The notes: generated by a model from the sequence alone, not told the origin. A DNA stretch of 64,000 nucleotides from Paracoccaceae bacterium (GCA_022843025.1 JALHOL010000007.1:248001-312000), one strand, 5' to 3'; counted from the first letter of the stretch, positions 35,059 through 43,955 are shown. Made by a program: numbers and translations.

Positions 35059-36054
35059 TTATTGCAGCGCCTTGTCCGTGATCGCCGTGGTAAAGGCCGC
35101 CGCATCCGGGGCCTTGGTGATGGCCGGGTTGTCCGGGCTCACCGCCGCCAGCAGCGCCTCGACCGTCGCGTTGAAATCGGCCGGGTCCAGCGCCCCGTTC
35201 GACCCAGCGGTCAGTTTGGCGACCTCGCCCATCATATAGGTCTGGTGCTCCAGCGTCTGCAAACCGGTCTGGTCGGCATCCACCACGATCTGCGCCGCCT
35301 CGGCCGGATTGGCCTCGGCATATTTCCAGCCCTTCATCGAAGCGCGCAGGAACCGCACCATCTTCTCTTCAAAGGCCGGGTCGGCCAGCGCGGATTCCAT
35401 GACATACAGGCCGTCTTCCATCACCTTCACGCCCTGATCGCCATAGCTGAAGAACGTCAGCTGTTCCGGCGTCAGCCCGGCATCGAGAACCTGACCATAT
35501 TCGTTATAGGTCATCACGCTGATACAGGCCGCCTGCCCGTTCAGCAGTGCTTCCACGTCGAAGGCCTGCTTCAGAACGGTCACGCCACCTTCGCTGCCAT
35601 CGGTCGCCAGGCCCAGCTTCGCCATCCACGCATAGAAGGGATATTCGTTTCCGAAGAACCAAACGCCCAGCGTCTTGCCCGGGAAATCGGCCGTGGTTTC
35701 CACGCCCATATCCTTGCGGCAGACAAAGGACAGCCCTTGATTCTTGAACGGCTGCGCGATGTTCACCAGCGGCACGCCCCGCTCGCGCGCGGCCAGCGCA
35801 GCAGGCATCCAGGTGGTGATGACATCCGCGCCACCGCCTGCAATCACCTGCTCGGGCGCGATATCCGGCCCGCCGGGCAGGATCGACACGTCGAGGTTCT
35901 CTTCGTCATAGAACCCCTTCGCCTCGGCCACATAGTAACCGGCGAACTGCGCCTGCGTCACCCATTTCAGCTGCAACCGCACCTGATCCTGGGCCTGGGC
36001 TGCGCCTGCGGCAAACACCGCCATCAGCGCACCCGTCAAAAGTCCTTTCATCAT
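35059..36054 (-). CDS. NMT1/THI5-type ABC substrate-binding protein, probable pyrimidine transporter
   Basis: Periplasmic binding protein of 331 aa with a signal peptide (LLTGALMAVFAAGAAQAQDQ) and the NMT1/SsuA-type fold (RLQLKWVTQAQFAGYYVAEA, GFYDEENLDVSILPGGPDI, WMPAALAARERGVPLVNIAQ). It is last of an operon with an ATPase, a small drug-transporter-like protein and two permeases. The cluster sits beside dihydropyrimidinase and RutR-type regulators, so uracil, thymine or a related pyrimidine is the likely cargo; hydroxymethylpyrimidine-type ligands are an alternative. Strong AAGGAGG ribosome-binding site. Confidence 0.85.
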   Translation of the reverse strand: MMKGLLTGALMAVFAAGAAQAQDQVRLQLKWVTQAQFAGYYVAEAKGFYDEENLDVSILPGGPDIAPEQVIAGGGADVITTWMPAALAARERGVPLVNIAQPFKNQGLSFVCRKDMGVETTADFPGKTLGVWFFGNEYPFYAWMAKLGLATDGSEGGVTVLKQAFDVEALLNGQAACISVMTYNEYGQVLDAGLTPEQLTFFSYGDQGVKVMEDGLYVMESALADPAFEEKMVRFLRASMKGWKYAEANPAEAAQIVVDADQTGLQTLEHQTYMMGEVAKLTAGSNGALDPADFNATVEALLAAVSPDNPAITKAPDAAAFTTAITDKALQ

Positions 36055-36075
36055 GCCAACCTCCTTGTTGTCATC

Positions 36076-36921
36076 TTATCCCCGCACTCTCTGCGACGGG
36101 TGCCAGAACGTGACCCGGCGTTCCACCAGTGCCACGAACCCATAGAACGTGGTGCCCGCTAGGGCCGCCACGAAAATCTGCGCCCAGACCATGGGCAGCG
36201 CAAGCGATCCGACGGCGGTCGAGATGCGAAACCCCATCCCCCGCGTCGGAGAGCCAAAAAACTCGGCAACGATCGCCCCGATAACCGCCAGGGTTGTGGC
36301 AATCTTCAACCCGTTAAAGATGAAGGGCATCGCCGCCGGCAACCGCAGCTTCAACAGCGTCGGCCCATAGCCCGCGCCATAGGTCCGCATCAGGTCGCGG
36401 TGCATGCGGTCACTGGCCGCCAGCCCCGCCACAGCGTTCACCAGCACGGGAAAGAACACCATCGCAAAGACGACTGCCGCCTTCGACTGCCAGCCAAACC
36501 CGAACCAAGTCACCATGATCGGGGCCACGCCCACGATGGGCAGCGCTGCCACAAAATTCCCTACCGGCAGCAGGCCCCGTGTCAGCAGTTGCGACCGGTC
36601 CACCAGCACCGCCACCACCAGCGCCGCGCCACAGCCCATGACATAGCCGGAAAAGGCACCTTTCACGATGGTCTGCACGAAGTCCGACCACAGCAATCCA
36701 AGGTTCCCCCCCACCGTCGCCGCCACCACCGATGGCGCGGGCAAAATCACCTCCGGCACTGCCAGCGCGCGCACTGCCCCCTCCCACAGAACCAGCACAG
36801 CCAGCCCGAACAGCCCCGGCGGCAGCAACCGCAGCGGGCCTGCCTTCACCCGCCCCGCAATCCAGACATTCACCGCCCAGGCCACCAGCCAGAACAGGAT
36901 GGCCCCCCACAGCACCATCAT
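36076..36921 (-). CDS. ABC transporter permease (pyrimidine-type cluster), second
   Basis: Inner-membrane permease of the SsuC/ThiX (BPD_transp_1) family, about 281 aa, starting MMVLWGAILFWLVAW. The EAA-like cytoplasmic loop MRTYGAGYGPTLLKLRLPAA is present at about residues 180-200. Its start overlaps the stop of the first permease, giving translational coupling, and the binding-protein gene follows 21 bases later. The two permeases are probably a heterodimer. Confidence 0.87.
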   Translation of the reverse strand: MMVLWGAILFWLVAWAVNVWIAGRVKAGPLRLLPPGLFGLAVLVLWEGAVRALAVPEVILPAPSVVAATVGGNLGLLWSDFVQTIVKGAFSGYVMGCGAALVVAVLVDRSQLLTRGLLPVGNFVAALPIVGVAPIMVTWFGFGWQSKAAVVFAMVFFPVLVNAVAGLAASDRMHRDLMRTYGAGYGPTLLKLRLPAAMPFIFNGLKIATTLAVIGAIVAEFFGSPTRGMGFRISTAVGSLALPMVWAQIFVAALAGTTFYGFVALVERRVTFWHPSQRVRG

Positions 36922-37805
36922 GGCCGCACCCCCATCACCCGGTCTGCCCCGCGCTGCACCGCACCGACGGCCAAAATCAGCATCCCCGCCACCAGCGCCG
37001 CCGCAAACAGCGACGCCCACATCAGCAGGGGCTGGCCAAACTGGCTCGCCACCAGCATCCGCGCGCCAATGCCCTCAACCGCCCCGGTCGGCAATTCCCC
37101 GACGATCGCCCCCACCAGCGCCGCCGCAATCGCCACCTTCAGCGAGGCAAAGAAATAGGGCATCGAAGACGGCAGGCGCAGATACAGAAAGCTTTGCCAG
37201 CCATTCGCATTCCACGTTGCCAACTGGTCCAACTGCATCGCATCAGGCGACCGCAACCCCTTCACCATCCCCACCAGCACCGGGAAAAAGCTCAGATAAG
37301 CACTGATGATGGTCTTTGATACCAACCGGTTCTCCAACCCCAACGCCTCGCCCAGCGACAGGGTGTTGGACAGCACCACGATCATTGGCGCCAGCGCCAC
37401 GATGGGGATGGTCTGGCTGATCACCGCCCAAGGCATGACCGTCGCCTCCATCACCCGGAAATAAACGATCCCGATGGCCAGCGACACGCCCAGCAGAATG
37501 CCCATGGCAAAACCCGCCAGCGTCGCCTCCATCGTCACCCAACCATGATAGACAAGGCTGCGCTTGCTGGTGATGGCCTGCCCCGTGATCCCGTCCCACA
37601 GCGCCACCGCCACCTGATGCGGCGCGGGCAGCAACGGCCGCTCCAGCGCCATCGTGGCCCGCACCACCTCGCCAAATCCCGGCGTGGTCCCTGCGCGCCC
37701 GGCCTGATCATAGACCCAGGTGGAATTCATCCATACCGCCGCCACATACCAGATCACCACGATGATCCCCAGCACGGCCAGCACGGGCAAGGTTTTCCCC
37801 TTCAT
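36918..37805 (-). CDS. ABC transporter permease (pyrimidine-type cluster), first
   Basis: A 295-aa permease of the same family with a longer periplasmic N-terminal segment (about 25-75) and EAA-like loop QLATWNANGWQSFLYLRLPS (about 195-215). Its start overlaps the stop of the preceding small membrane protein (ATGA at 37802-37805) and its stop overlaps the next permease. All signs point to a single transcript. Confidence 0.87.
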   Translation of the reverse strand: MKGKTLPVLAVLGIIVVIWYVAAVWMNSTWVYDQAGRAGTTPGFGEVVRATMALERPLLPAPHQVAVALWDGITGQAITSKRSLVYHGWVTMEATLAGFAMGILLGVSLAIGIVYFRVMEATVMPWAVISQTIPIVALAPMIVVLSNTLSLGEALGLENRLVSKTIISAYLSFFPVLVGMVKGLRSPDAMQLDQLATWNANGWQSFLYLRLPSSMPYFFASLKVAIAAALVGAIVGELPTGAVEGIGARMLVASQFGQPLLMWASLFAAALVAGMLILAVGAVQRGADRVMGVRP

Positions 37806-38137
37806 CCCCGCGCCCCCTGCGGCCAGGCAATCAGGGCCACCGCCACGATCCCCAACACCACCCCAGCCGTCTGCATCCCCGTCAGCCGCTCACCGAACCA
37901 AAGCACTCCGATCAGCGCCAGCGCCACCAGTTGCACCACCGACGATATCGCCACCGCCAGCGCCAACCCACTTTCCCGCATCAGCCGCACCATCATCAGG
38001 TTGCCCACCAGAAAACAGCCCAAGGCCAGCGCCAGCGTGGGCCACGCCCCCGATCCCGCATAGGCCCGCAGCACCGCATTGGCGGCCACAAAAGCCGCCA
38101 TCGCGCCGCCCAGCCACAGCATCAGGCCGGCGCTCAT
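37802..38137 (-). CDS. Small EamA/SMR-like four-helix transporter protein
   Basis: A 111-aa protein with four hydrophobic helices and a family-like ending TAGVVLGIVAVALIAWPQ, resembling half of an EamA/DMT exporter or a small multidrug resistance protein. It is embedded in the ABC operon, overlapping the downstream permease start by 4 bases. It may be an accessory exporter or permease component. Function not assigned. Confidence 0.75.
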   Translation of the reverse strand: MSAGLMLWLGGAMAAFVAANAVLRAYAGSGAWPTLALALGCFLVGNLMMVRLMRESGLALAVAISSVVQLVALALIGVLWFGERLTGMQTAGVVLGIVAVALIAWPQGARG

Positions 38138-38151
38138 GCGGCACCCCCGGC

Positions 38152-38175
38152 TTCATCTTGGCCCAAATACCCAAA
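38152..38175 (-). repeat. Dispersed intergenic repeat, copy 2
   Basis: Reverse strand reads GGGTATTTGGGCCAAGATGA, located between the ATPase gene and the small EamA-like gene, ending 14 bases before the latter's start. Confidence 0.78.
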
Positions 38176-38263
38176 TGCACCGCCCAGCACGGGCGAAACG
38201 CCAACAAAACCGCCACACCCTCCCCCCGCACGGGGGATGGTCGGGGTCACAGGGCGCGCGACC

Positions 38264-39064
38264 TCAAACCTCATCGCCATGCCCCGCCCGCAACCCATCC
38301 CGCACCCGATGGGCAATCTCGATGAACTCGCGGCTGTCGCGAATGTCCAAAGGCCGCTCTTTCGGCAAAGGGCTCTCGATCACATCCGTGATCCGCCCCG
38401 GTCGCGGGCTCATCACCACGATCTTCGTGGACAGATACACCGCCTCGGGGATGGAATGGGTCACAAACCCGATGGTCTTGCCCGTCGCCGCCCACAGCTT
38501 CAGCAATTCCTCGTTCAACCGATCCCGCACGATCTCATCCAGCGCGCCGAACGGCTCGTCCATCAGCAGGATATCGGCATCAAAGGCCAGCGCGCGCGCG
38601 ATGCTCGCCCGTTGCTGCATCCCTCCCGAAAGCTGCCACGGGAACTTCTTCCCGAACCCGCCCAATTCCACCAGATCCAGCACCCGCGCGATCCGCTCGG
38701 CCTGTTCCGCCTTGGAAAACCCCATGATCTCCAAAGGAAGCGCAATATTCCCCGCAATCGTCCGCCACGGATACAGCCCCGCCGCCTGAAACACATAGCC
38801 ATAGGCCCGCTTCATCCGCGCCTCGTCCGGGGTCATCCCGTTCACCGTCAGCGTCCCGCCGGTAGGGTGTTCCAGCGCCGCCACGCAGCGCAGAAAGGTG
38901 GTCTTGCCGCAGCCCGACGGCCCGATAAAGGACACGAACTCCCCCCGGTTCACTGTCAGGTTCACATCCTTCAGCGCATGCACCGGCCCATCGCCAGTTT
39001 CGAACGTCAGGTTCAACCCCTTCGCCTCGATTACCGCCGCGCTTGTGTTCAGCGTATCCTTCAT
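38264..39064 (-). CDS. ABC transporter ATP-binding protein (pyrimidine-type cluster)
   Basis: A 266-aa ATPase of the SsuB/TauB (nitrate/taurine) family: Walker A GPSGCGKTT (about 49-57), Q-loop GYVFQAAGLYPWRT, signature LSGGMQQR, Walker B ILLMDEPFGALDE, and switch THSIPEAVYLS. First gene of the importer operon, with AAAGG before the start. A 126-base gap containing a dispersed repeat separates it from the next gene. Neighbouring pyrimidine-degradation genes suggest the cargo. Confidence 0.88.
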   Translation of the reverse strand: MKDTLNTSAAVIEAKGLNLTFETGDGPVHALKDVNLTVNRGEFVSFIGPSGCGKTTFLRCVAALEHPTGGTLTVNGMTPDEARMKRAYGYVFQAAGLYPWRTIAGNIALPLEIMGFSKAEQAERIARVLDLVELGGFGKKFPWQLSGGMQQRASIARALAFDADILLMDEPFGALDEIVRDRLNEELLKLWAATGKTIGFVTHSIPEAVYLSTKIVVMSPRPGRITDVIESPLPKERPLDIRDSREFIEIAHRVRDGLRAGHGDEV

Positions 39065-39160
39065 TCCACCTTTTCCCCGGCCCGTCCCCGCGCGCCGTCA
39101 TCAAATCTTTGCACCGTCCCGGCATGGTCTGCCCGTCGCGCTGACAGGAAAGACACCCCC

Positions 39161-39280
39161 ATGCCCGGAACCCTCGCCTTCGCCCCCACGCAGGATGATC
39201 TGGAAGACGATCTCTTCACCGTCCCCGTCCTCACCTTCGCGCCCCCGCCACAGCCTGCGGATGAGACAGAAGAAGGCTGA
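39161..39280 (+). CDS. Possible small acidic protein (39 aa)
   Basis: A 39-aa reading frame starting MPGTLAFAPTQDDLEDDLFT, rich in Asp, Glu and Pro, with ACAGGAAAG 8-16 bases before the ATG. It precedes the cupin gene on the same strand by 56 bases. Too short to be sure; conservation would decide. Confidence 0.4.
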   Translation: MPGTLAFAPTQDDLEDDLFTVPVLTFAPPPQPADETEEG

Positions 39281-39336
39281 CGCCCCCCACCTTCCCATGG
39301 CACAGTGGCGCGACAAACCTGCCGGAGCCTCTTACC

Positions 39337-39765
39337 ATGACCCGTAACGTGACCAGTACGCCGCGTCCCCCCTGCCGCAAACTGCGCCCCTCTGCCGACC
39401 AGACCTATGCCGGCAAACAGGGCTTTTCCTATTTCGAAGGCATCGCCCGCGAAACCACCGGCGCGCAGGCCATCTGCATGCACCTGCTCACCATCCCGCC
39501 CGGTGGCCGCGCCAAGGCGCACAAGCACACCACCCACGAAACCGCCATCTTCATGCTCGACGGCGTCACCACCATGTTCTGGGGCGATGCGCTTGAGAAC
39601 CGGATGGAAGTAGAGGCCGGCGATCTGCTCTACATCCCCGCCGACATGCCGCACCTGCCCTTCAACCCCGGCCCCACCCCCGCACGCGCCGTCATCGCGC
39701 GGACCGACCCGCACGAACAGGAAAGCGTCGTCTTGCTGCCGGAACTGGAGCATCTGGTGCCTTAA
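39337..39765 (+). CDS. Cupin-domain protein
   Basis: A 142-aa single-cupin protein: HLLTIPPGGRAKAHKHTTHE and GVTTMFWGDALENRMEVEAG give the two cupin motifs with metal-binding His/Glu, then PHLPFNPGPTPARAVIARTD. Function unknown; small cupins near pyrimidine or purine catabolism genes often bind metal and act on ring or ureido intermediates. Its stop overlaps by 4 bases the stop of the convergent dihydropyrimidinase gene. Confidence 0.8.
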   Translation: MTRNVTSTPRPPCRKLRPSADQTYAGKQGFSYFEGIARETTGAQAICMHLLTIPPGGRAKAHKHTTHETAIFMLDGVTTMFWGDALENRMEVEAGDLLYIPADMPHLPFNPGPTPARAVIARTDPHEQESVVLLPELEHLVP

Positions 39766-41216
39766 ACCCCCGTCGCGGGAACACCCGTCCGCACCACCGG
39801 GCGCGGCGCGGTCAGGTCTTTCCACTGGCTCAGCGCGCGGTTCACCGCAGGCCGCGCCTCGCGGCCGACGAATTGCCCGTGGCCTTCCTGCGTCTTGACC
39901 GCCCCGTCGTCGATGGCGACCTGCCCGCGCGTCAGCACGAAACGCGGCAGACCCTTCACCTTCTGGCCTTCGAACACGTTGTAATCGATGGCCGATTGCT
40001 GCGACTTGGCGGAGATGACCTTTTCCTTTTCGGGGTCCAGCACCACCAGATCGGCATCCGCCCCCACCAGCACCGCCCCCTTCTTGGGATACAGGTTAAG
40101 GATCTTGGCGATATTGGTTGACGTCACCGCCACAAACTCATTCGGCGTCAGCCGCCCCGTCCCCACCCCATGCGTCCACAGCATCGGAAGACGATCCTCC
40201 AGCCCCCCGGTCCCGTTCGGGATCTTGGCGAAATTCCCCAAGCCAAACCGCTTCTGCTCGGTGGTAAAGGCGCAATGGTCGGTCGCAACACAGGACAGCG
40301 ACCCCGACATCAGCCCCGCCCAAAGGCTCGCCTGATGTTCCTTGTTGCGGAAGGGGGGCGACATCACACGCCGCGCCGCATGGTCCCAGTCGGAATGGAA
40401 ATACTCGCTCTCGTCCAGCGTCAGGTGCTGGATCAGGGGTTCCCCCCACACCCGCTTGCCCGCCGCCCGCGCGCGCCGGATCGCCTCATGCGCATCCTCG
40501 CAGGACACATGGACGACGTACAAAGGCACCCCCGCCATATCGGCGATCATGATGGCGCGGTTCGTCGCCTCCCCCTCCACCTGCGGCGGGCGGGAATAGG
40601 CATGGCCCTCGGGTCCCGTATTCCCCTCGGCCAGCAGCTTCGCCGTCAACTCCGCCACCACATCGCCATTCTCGGCATGGACCATGGCCAGCCCGCCCAG
40701 ATCGCCGACGCGCCGGAAGGACGAGAACAACTCGTCATCATTCACCATCAAGGCGCCCTTGTAGGCCATGAAATGCTTGAAGGAGGTGATCCCCGCCTTC
40801 ACGCTCTCCTCCATGCCTTCCCAGACCTTCTCGCCCCACCAGGTCACGGCCATGTGGTAGGAATAGTCGCAATTCGCGCGGCCCGATTTGTTGTGCCACA
40901 TCTGGGCTGCATCCATCAGCCCCTGCCCCTGCCCCGGCAGCACGAAATCCACCACCATCGTGGTCCCGCCCGACAGCGCCGCCCGCGTGCCACTCTCGAA
41001 ATCATCCGCGCTGTAGGTGCCCATGAAAGGCATCTCCAGATGCGTATGCGGATCGATCCCGCCGGGCATCACATAGCAGCCCGTCGCATCCAGCTCCGTC
41101 CCACCCTTCAGCCCCTGCCCGATCTCGGTGATCTTCCCCCCCTCGATCCGCACATCAGCCTTGTAGGACAGGTCCGCCGTCACCACCGTCCCGTTCTTGA
41201 TGATCGTCGCGCTCAT
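39762..41216 (-). CDS. hydA: Dihydropyrimidinase (D-hydantoinase)
   Basis: Cytoplasmic amidohydrolase of 484 aa that opens dihydrouracil or dihydrothymine to N-carbamoyl-beta-amino acids. Zinc-site motif GGIDPHTHLEMPFMGT (about 56-71) and the carbamylated-lysine region TSFKHFMAYKG (about 145-155) are intact, as are YVVHVSCEDAHEAIRRAR and SGSLSCVATDHCAF. Start at 41216 follows AGGAG. It is downstream of the amidohydrolase gene on the same strand and part of the reductive pyrimidine pathway with preT/preA. Confidence 0.92.
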   Translation of the reverse strand: MSATIIKNGTVVTADLSYKADVRIEGGKITEIGQGLKGGTELDATGCYVMPGGIDPHTHLEMPFMGTYSADDFESGTRAALSGGTTMVVDFVLPGQGQGLMDAAQMWHNKSGRANCDYSYHMAVTWWGEKVWEGMEESVKAGITSFKHFMAYKGALMVNDDELFSSFRRVGDLGGLAMVHAENGDVVAELTAKLLAEGNTGPEGHAYSRPPQVEGEATNRAIMIADMAGVPLYVVHVSCEDAHEAIRRARAAGKRVWGEPLIQHLTLDESEYFHSDWDHAARRVMSPPFRNKEHQASLWAGLMSGSLSCVATDHCAFTTEQKRFGLGNFAKIPNGTGGLEDRLPMLWTHGVGTGRLTPNEFVAVTSTNIAKILNLYPKKGAVLVGADADLVVLDPEKEKVISAKSQQSAIDYNVFEGQKVKGLPRFVLTRGQVAIDDGAVKTQEGHGQFVGREARPAVNRALSQWKDLTAPRPVVRTGVPATGV

Positions 41217-41254
41217 CAGCTCATCTCCTATGAAACGCCCGTGCCATTCTTCTC

Positions 41255-41270
41255 TGCCCAAGTATCCTGC
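41255..41270 (-). repeat. Dispersed intergenic repeat, diverged copy
   Basis: Reverse strand reads GGATACTTGGGCAGAGAAGA, a diverged relative of GGGTATTTGGGCCAAGATGA, directly after the hairpin at 41277-41297 and before the dihydropyrimidinase start. Confidence 0.5.
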
Positions 41271-41276
41271 GGGGGT

Positions 41277-41297
41277 CCGGGGGTGCAAAACCCCCGG
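41277..41297 (-). terminator. GC hairpin after the carbamoyl-amino-acid hydrolase gene
   Basis: Reverse strand CCGGGGG-TTTTGCA-CCCCCGG, 7-bp perfect stem just after the stop at 41306. No clear T-run follows; it may attenuate rather than end transcription into the dihydropyrimidinase gene. Confidence 0.5.
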
Positions 41298-41305
41298 GGC
41301 ATCCG

Positions 41306-42556
41306 TCAGGAAACCACCTCGGCCACCTCAAGCGCCGCATGCAGCAGCACATCCGTCCCCGCCGCCGCCCATTCCGGGGAAATCGCCTCCGCCTCATTAT
41401 GCGAAAGCCCATCCACACAAGGGCACATGATCATTACCGTCGGCGCCACGCGGTTGATCCAGCAGGCGTCATGGCCCGCGCCCGACACGATATCCATGTG
41501 GGAATAGCCCAACCGCTCCGCCGCGCCGCGCACCACGGTCACCAGACCGGGATCAAAGGTCACGGGGTCGAAATGCCCCACATCCTCGATTTCGCAGCCC
41601 AGACCCAGTTCCTTCGCCACCGCATGGGCCGCCCGCATCACCTCGGCCTTCATCGCATCCAGCTTGCCCTGCTCGGGCGACCGGATATCGACGGTGAAAA
41701 CCACCTTCCCCGGAATGACGTTCCGCGAATTGGGGAACACCTTCACCTGCCCCACCGCGCCCACGGCATTGGGCTGATGGCTCATGGCAATCTGATGCAC
41801 GCGCTCGGTGATCCGCGCCATGCCCAGCCCTGCATTCACCCGCATGTTCATCGGCGTGCTGCCCGTATGCGCGTCCTTCCCGGTCAGCGTGATCTCCAGC
41901 CACCACAGGCCCTGCCCATGCGTCACCACGCCGATCGTCTTGCCCTCGGCCTCCAGGATCGGCCCCTGCTCGATATGCAATTCCAGCATCGCATGCATCT
42001 TGCGCGCGCCGACCTTTTCATCCCCGACCCAGCCGATGCGTTCCAATTCCTCGCCAAAGACCTTGCCGTCCAGATCGCGGCGGCCCTTGGCGTAGTCCTC
42101 CGTGTGGATCCCCGCGAACACGCCCGACGCCAGCATCGCCGGCGCGAACCGCGCACCCTCTTCGTTGGTCCAGTTCGTCACGACGATTGGGCGCTTCGTC
42201 GTTACCCCCATGTCATTCATCGTGCGCACCACTTCCAGCGCGCCCAGAACCCCCAGCACACCATCATATTTCCCGCCCGTCGGCTGGGTATCCAGATGGC
42301 TGCCCATGTACACCGGCAGCGCTTCCGGGTCCGTCCCAGCCCGCGTGGCAAACATGTTGCCCATGCTGTCCACGCCCATGGTCATGCCCGCCGCCTTGCA
42401 CCAGCCCGCGAACAGATGCCGCCCCTCGCTGTCGGCATCGGTCAGCGTCTGGCGGTTGCAGCCCCCTGCGACGCCCGGCCCGATCAGGGCCATCTCCTCA
42501 AGGCTGTCCCACAGCCGCGCGGAATTGATCCTCAGGTTTTCCCCGGGTGCTGGCAT
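41306..42556 (-). CDS. Zn-dependent beta-ureidopropionase / N-carbamoyl-amino-acid hydrolase
   Basis: M20-family amidohydrolase of 416 aa, the third enzyme of reductive pyrimidine degradation: N-carbamoyl-beta-alanine to beta-alanine, CO2 and NH3. Motifs: GSHLDTQPTGGKYDGVLGVL (metal-binding His/Asp), TNWTNEEGARFAPAM (metal and catalytic Glu), ELHIEQGPILEAEG, GKDAHTGSTPMNMR and SGAGHDACWI. The start at 42556 has GGGAGAG upstream. Allantoate amidohydrolase is the closest alternative, but the neighbouring dihydropyrimidinase and preTA favour the ureido substrate. Confidence 0.88.
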   Translation of the reverse strand: MPAPGENLRINSARLWDSLEEMALIGPGVAGGCNRQTLTDADSEGRHLFAGWCKAAGMTMGVDSMGNMFATRAGTDPEALPVYMGSHLDTQPTGGKYDGVLGVLGALEVVRTMNDMGVTTKRPIVVTNWTNEEGARFAPAMLASGVFAGIHTEDYAKGRRDLDGKVFGEELERIGWVGDEKVGARKMHAMLELHIEQGPILEAEGKTIGVVTHGQGLWWLEITLTGKDAHTGSTPMNMRVNAGLGMARITERVHQIAMSHQPNAVGAVGQVKVFPNSRNVIPGKVVFTVDIRSPEQGKLDAMKAEVMRAAHAVAKELGLGCEIEDVGHFDPVTFDPGLVTVVRGAAERLGYSHMDIVSGAGHDACWINRVAPTVMIMCPCVDGLSHNEAEAISPEWAAAGTDVLLHAALEVAEVVS

Positions 42557-42624
42557 TGGCTGGCTCTCCCTGTGGTGGGGGCGTCTGTCGGCCCCTGTCC
42601 CACGAACGTTGATCGACTCGTTTC

Positions 42625-42640
42625 CTGACCGTATGGTCAA
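42625..42640. promoter_or_regulatory. RutR-type operator 1
   Basis: CTGACCGTATGGTCAA matches the RutR consensus TTGACCA-NN-TGGTCAA at most positions. It lies in the divergent spacer between the carbamoyl-amino-acid hydrolase gene and a TetR gene. Confidence 0.7.
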
Positions 42641-42658
42641 TATGAAACGCATCACAAC

Positions 42659-42674
42659 CTGACCATCCGGTCAA
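42659..42674. promoter_or_regulatory. RutR-type operator 2
   Basis: CTGACCATCCGGTCAA, a second RutR-like 7-2-7 site 34 bases from the first and about 18 bases before the TetR start codon, placed to repress both divergent promoters. Confidence 0.7.
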
Positions 42675-42692
42675 CGAGAATCACGGTCACCC

Positions 42693-43340
42693 ATGCCTGA
42701 ACCTGCCCGCATTTCACGCATCCGCTCTGGCCGTCGCACAGATATCCGGCGCGAAAATGAACGCCTCATCCTCGACGCCGCCGAACGGGTCTTCGCCGAG
42801 GCAGGCTTCGGCGGGGCCACGATGCAACTCATCGCCGATATGGCAGGACTGCCCAAGGCCAACTTGCACTATTACTTCCCCACCAAAGAGGCGCTTTATC
42901 GCCGCGTGGTGCAGAACATTTTTGAAATCTGGCTCGACGCCGCCTCCAGCTTCGATGATGCCGCAGGCCCCGTCGAAGGCATCGGCGCCTATGTCGAGGC
43001 GAAGATGCAGATCTCCCGCCGCCACCCCCATGGCTCCAAAGTCTGGGCGGCCGAGGTGATGCACGGCGCGCCGGTTATCCAGGACTATCTGGAAACCACC
43101 CTGCGCGACTGGACCAATGGCCGCATCGCAGTGATCCAGCGCTGGATAGATCAGGGTCAGATGGCCCCCATCGACCCCCGCCACCTGCTCTACATGCTCT
43201 GGGCCACCACCCAGCACTATGCCGATTTCGGCCACCAGATCGAAACGCTGAACGCAGGCCACCCGCTGACCGACAGGCAATGGCGCGACGCAACCGACAG
43301 CGTCAAACAGATCATCCTGCGCGGCATCGGTGCGATCTGA
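42693..43340 (+). CDS. RutR-like TetR family regulator 1
   Basis: A 215-aa TetR regulator. HTH: ILDAAERVFAEAGFGGATMQ and LIADMAGLPKANLHYYFPTK (about 25-65). The C-terminal domain is RutR/YcdC-like, ending PIDPRHLLYMLWATTQHYAD and a hydrophobic dimer helix. The two RutR-like operators immediately upstream argue for autoregulation and control of the divergent hydrolase-dihydropyrimidinase operon. Probable ligand is uracil, by analogy with RutR. A second RutR-type protein is encoded at 44464. Confidence 0.86.
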   Translation: MPEPARISRIRSGRRTDIRRENERLILDAAERVFAEAGFGGATMQLIADMAGLPKANLHYYFPTKEALYRRVVQNIFEIWLDAASSFDDAAGPVEGIGAYVEAKMQISRRHPHGSKVWAAEVMHGAPVIQDYLETTLRDWTNGRIAVIQRWIDQGQMAPIDPRHLLYMLWATTQHYADFGHQIETLNAGHPLTDRQWRDATDSVKQIILRGIGAI

Positions 43341-43408
43341 CGCCGCCACCTTGCCATTTCCCGCCCGCTCCGCTCTGCTCACCCGGCCAACGCCAAAAGG
43401 ACATCACC

Positions 43409-43864
43409 ATGGACATCGCCGAGCTTGAGGCCGAGGCCGCCCGCCTCATCCTGTCGGACTTCACCGAGGAAACCGCCCTGCGCCTTGGCCTGACAATGAT
43501 GAACATGGCCAAACTCGACCGCCTGCCCGTGGTCATCAATATCCGCACCAATGACCGCACGCTGTTCCACCTCGCCATGCCGGGGGCTGCCCCGATCAAT
43601 GACCGCTGGGCGCGGCGCAAATCCAACACCGCGCTGCATTTCCACCTCGCCTCGCTGCATGTGGGGCGCAACATGGCGGCCAAGGGCGAAACGCTGGCCA
43701 TGCACGGCCTGTCGGAAACCGAATTTGCCATCCACGGCGGTGCGGTGCCGGTCTGCGTCGCGGGCGCGGGCCTTGTGGCCTGTGCCACCGTATCCGGCCT
43801 GCCGCAGCTGGAAGATCACCGCCTCGTCACCCGCGCGCTGGAAACCCTGCTGCCGGGGCGATGA
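43409..43864 (+). CDS. UPF0303-family heme-degrading-domain (GlcG/HbpS-like) protein
   Basis: A 151-aa protein starting MDIAELEAEAARLILSDFTE, with the UPF0303/GlcG-like sequence (VVINIRTNDRTLFHLAMPGA, WARRKSNTALHFHLASLHVG, IHGGAVPVCVAGAGLVACAT). The family is structurally related to HbpS-type heme- or metal-binding proteins but largely uncharacterised. It follows the TetR gene by 68 bases on the same strand and may belong to the regulon. Confidence 0.82.
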   Translation: MDIAELEAEAARLILSDFTEETALRLGLTMMNMAKLDRLPVVINIRTNDRTLFHLAMPGAAPINDRWARRKSNTALHFHLASLHVGRNMAAKGETLAMHGLSETEFAIHGGAVPVCVAGAGLVACATVSGLPQLEDHRLVTRALETLLPGR

Positions 43865-43955
43865 CGCGCCGCGCGGAAACTCCGCCCCGCGGGCTTTGAA
43901 ATCGCAAGACGCATCCTATCTCTCCTGAGGAAAACAAAGCACCAAGAGGGACAAG

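Noticed and set aside
41306-42556. Allantoate amidohydrolase
   Set aside because: Same family, but the neighbouring dihydropyrimidinase, RutR sites and preTA favour the N-carbamoyl-beta-alanine reaction; not fully excluded.
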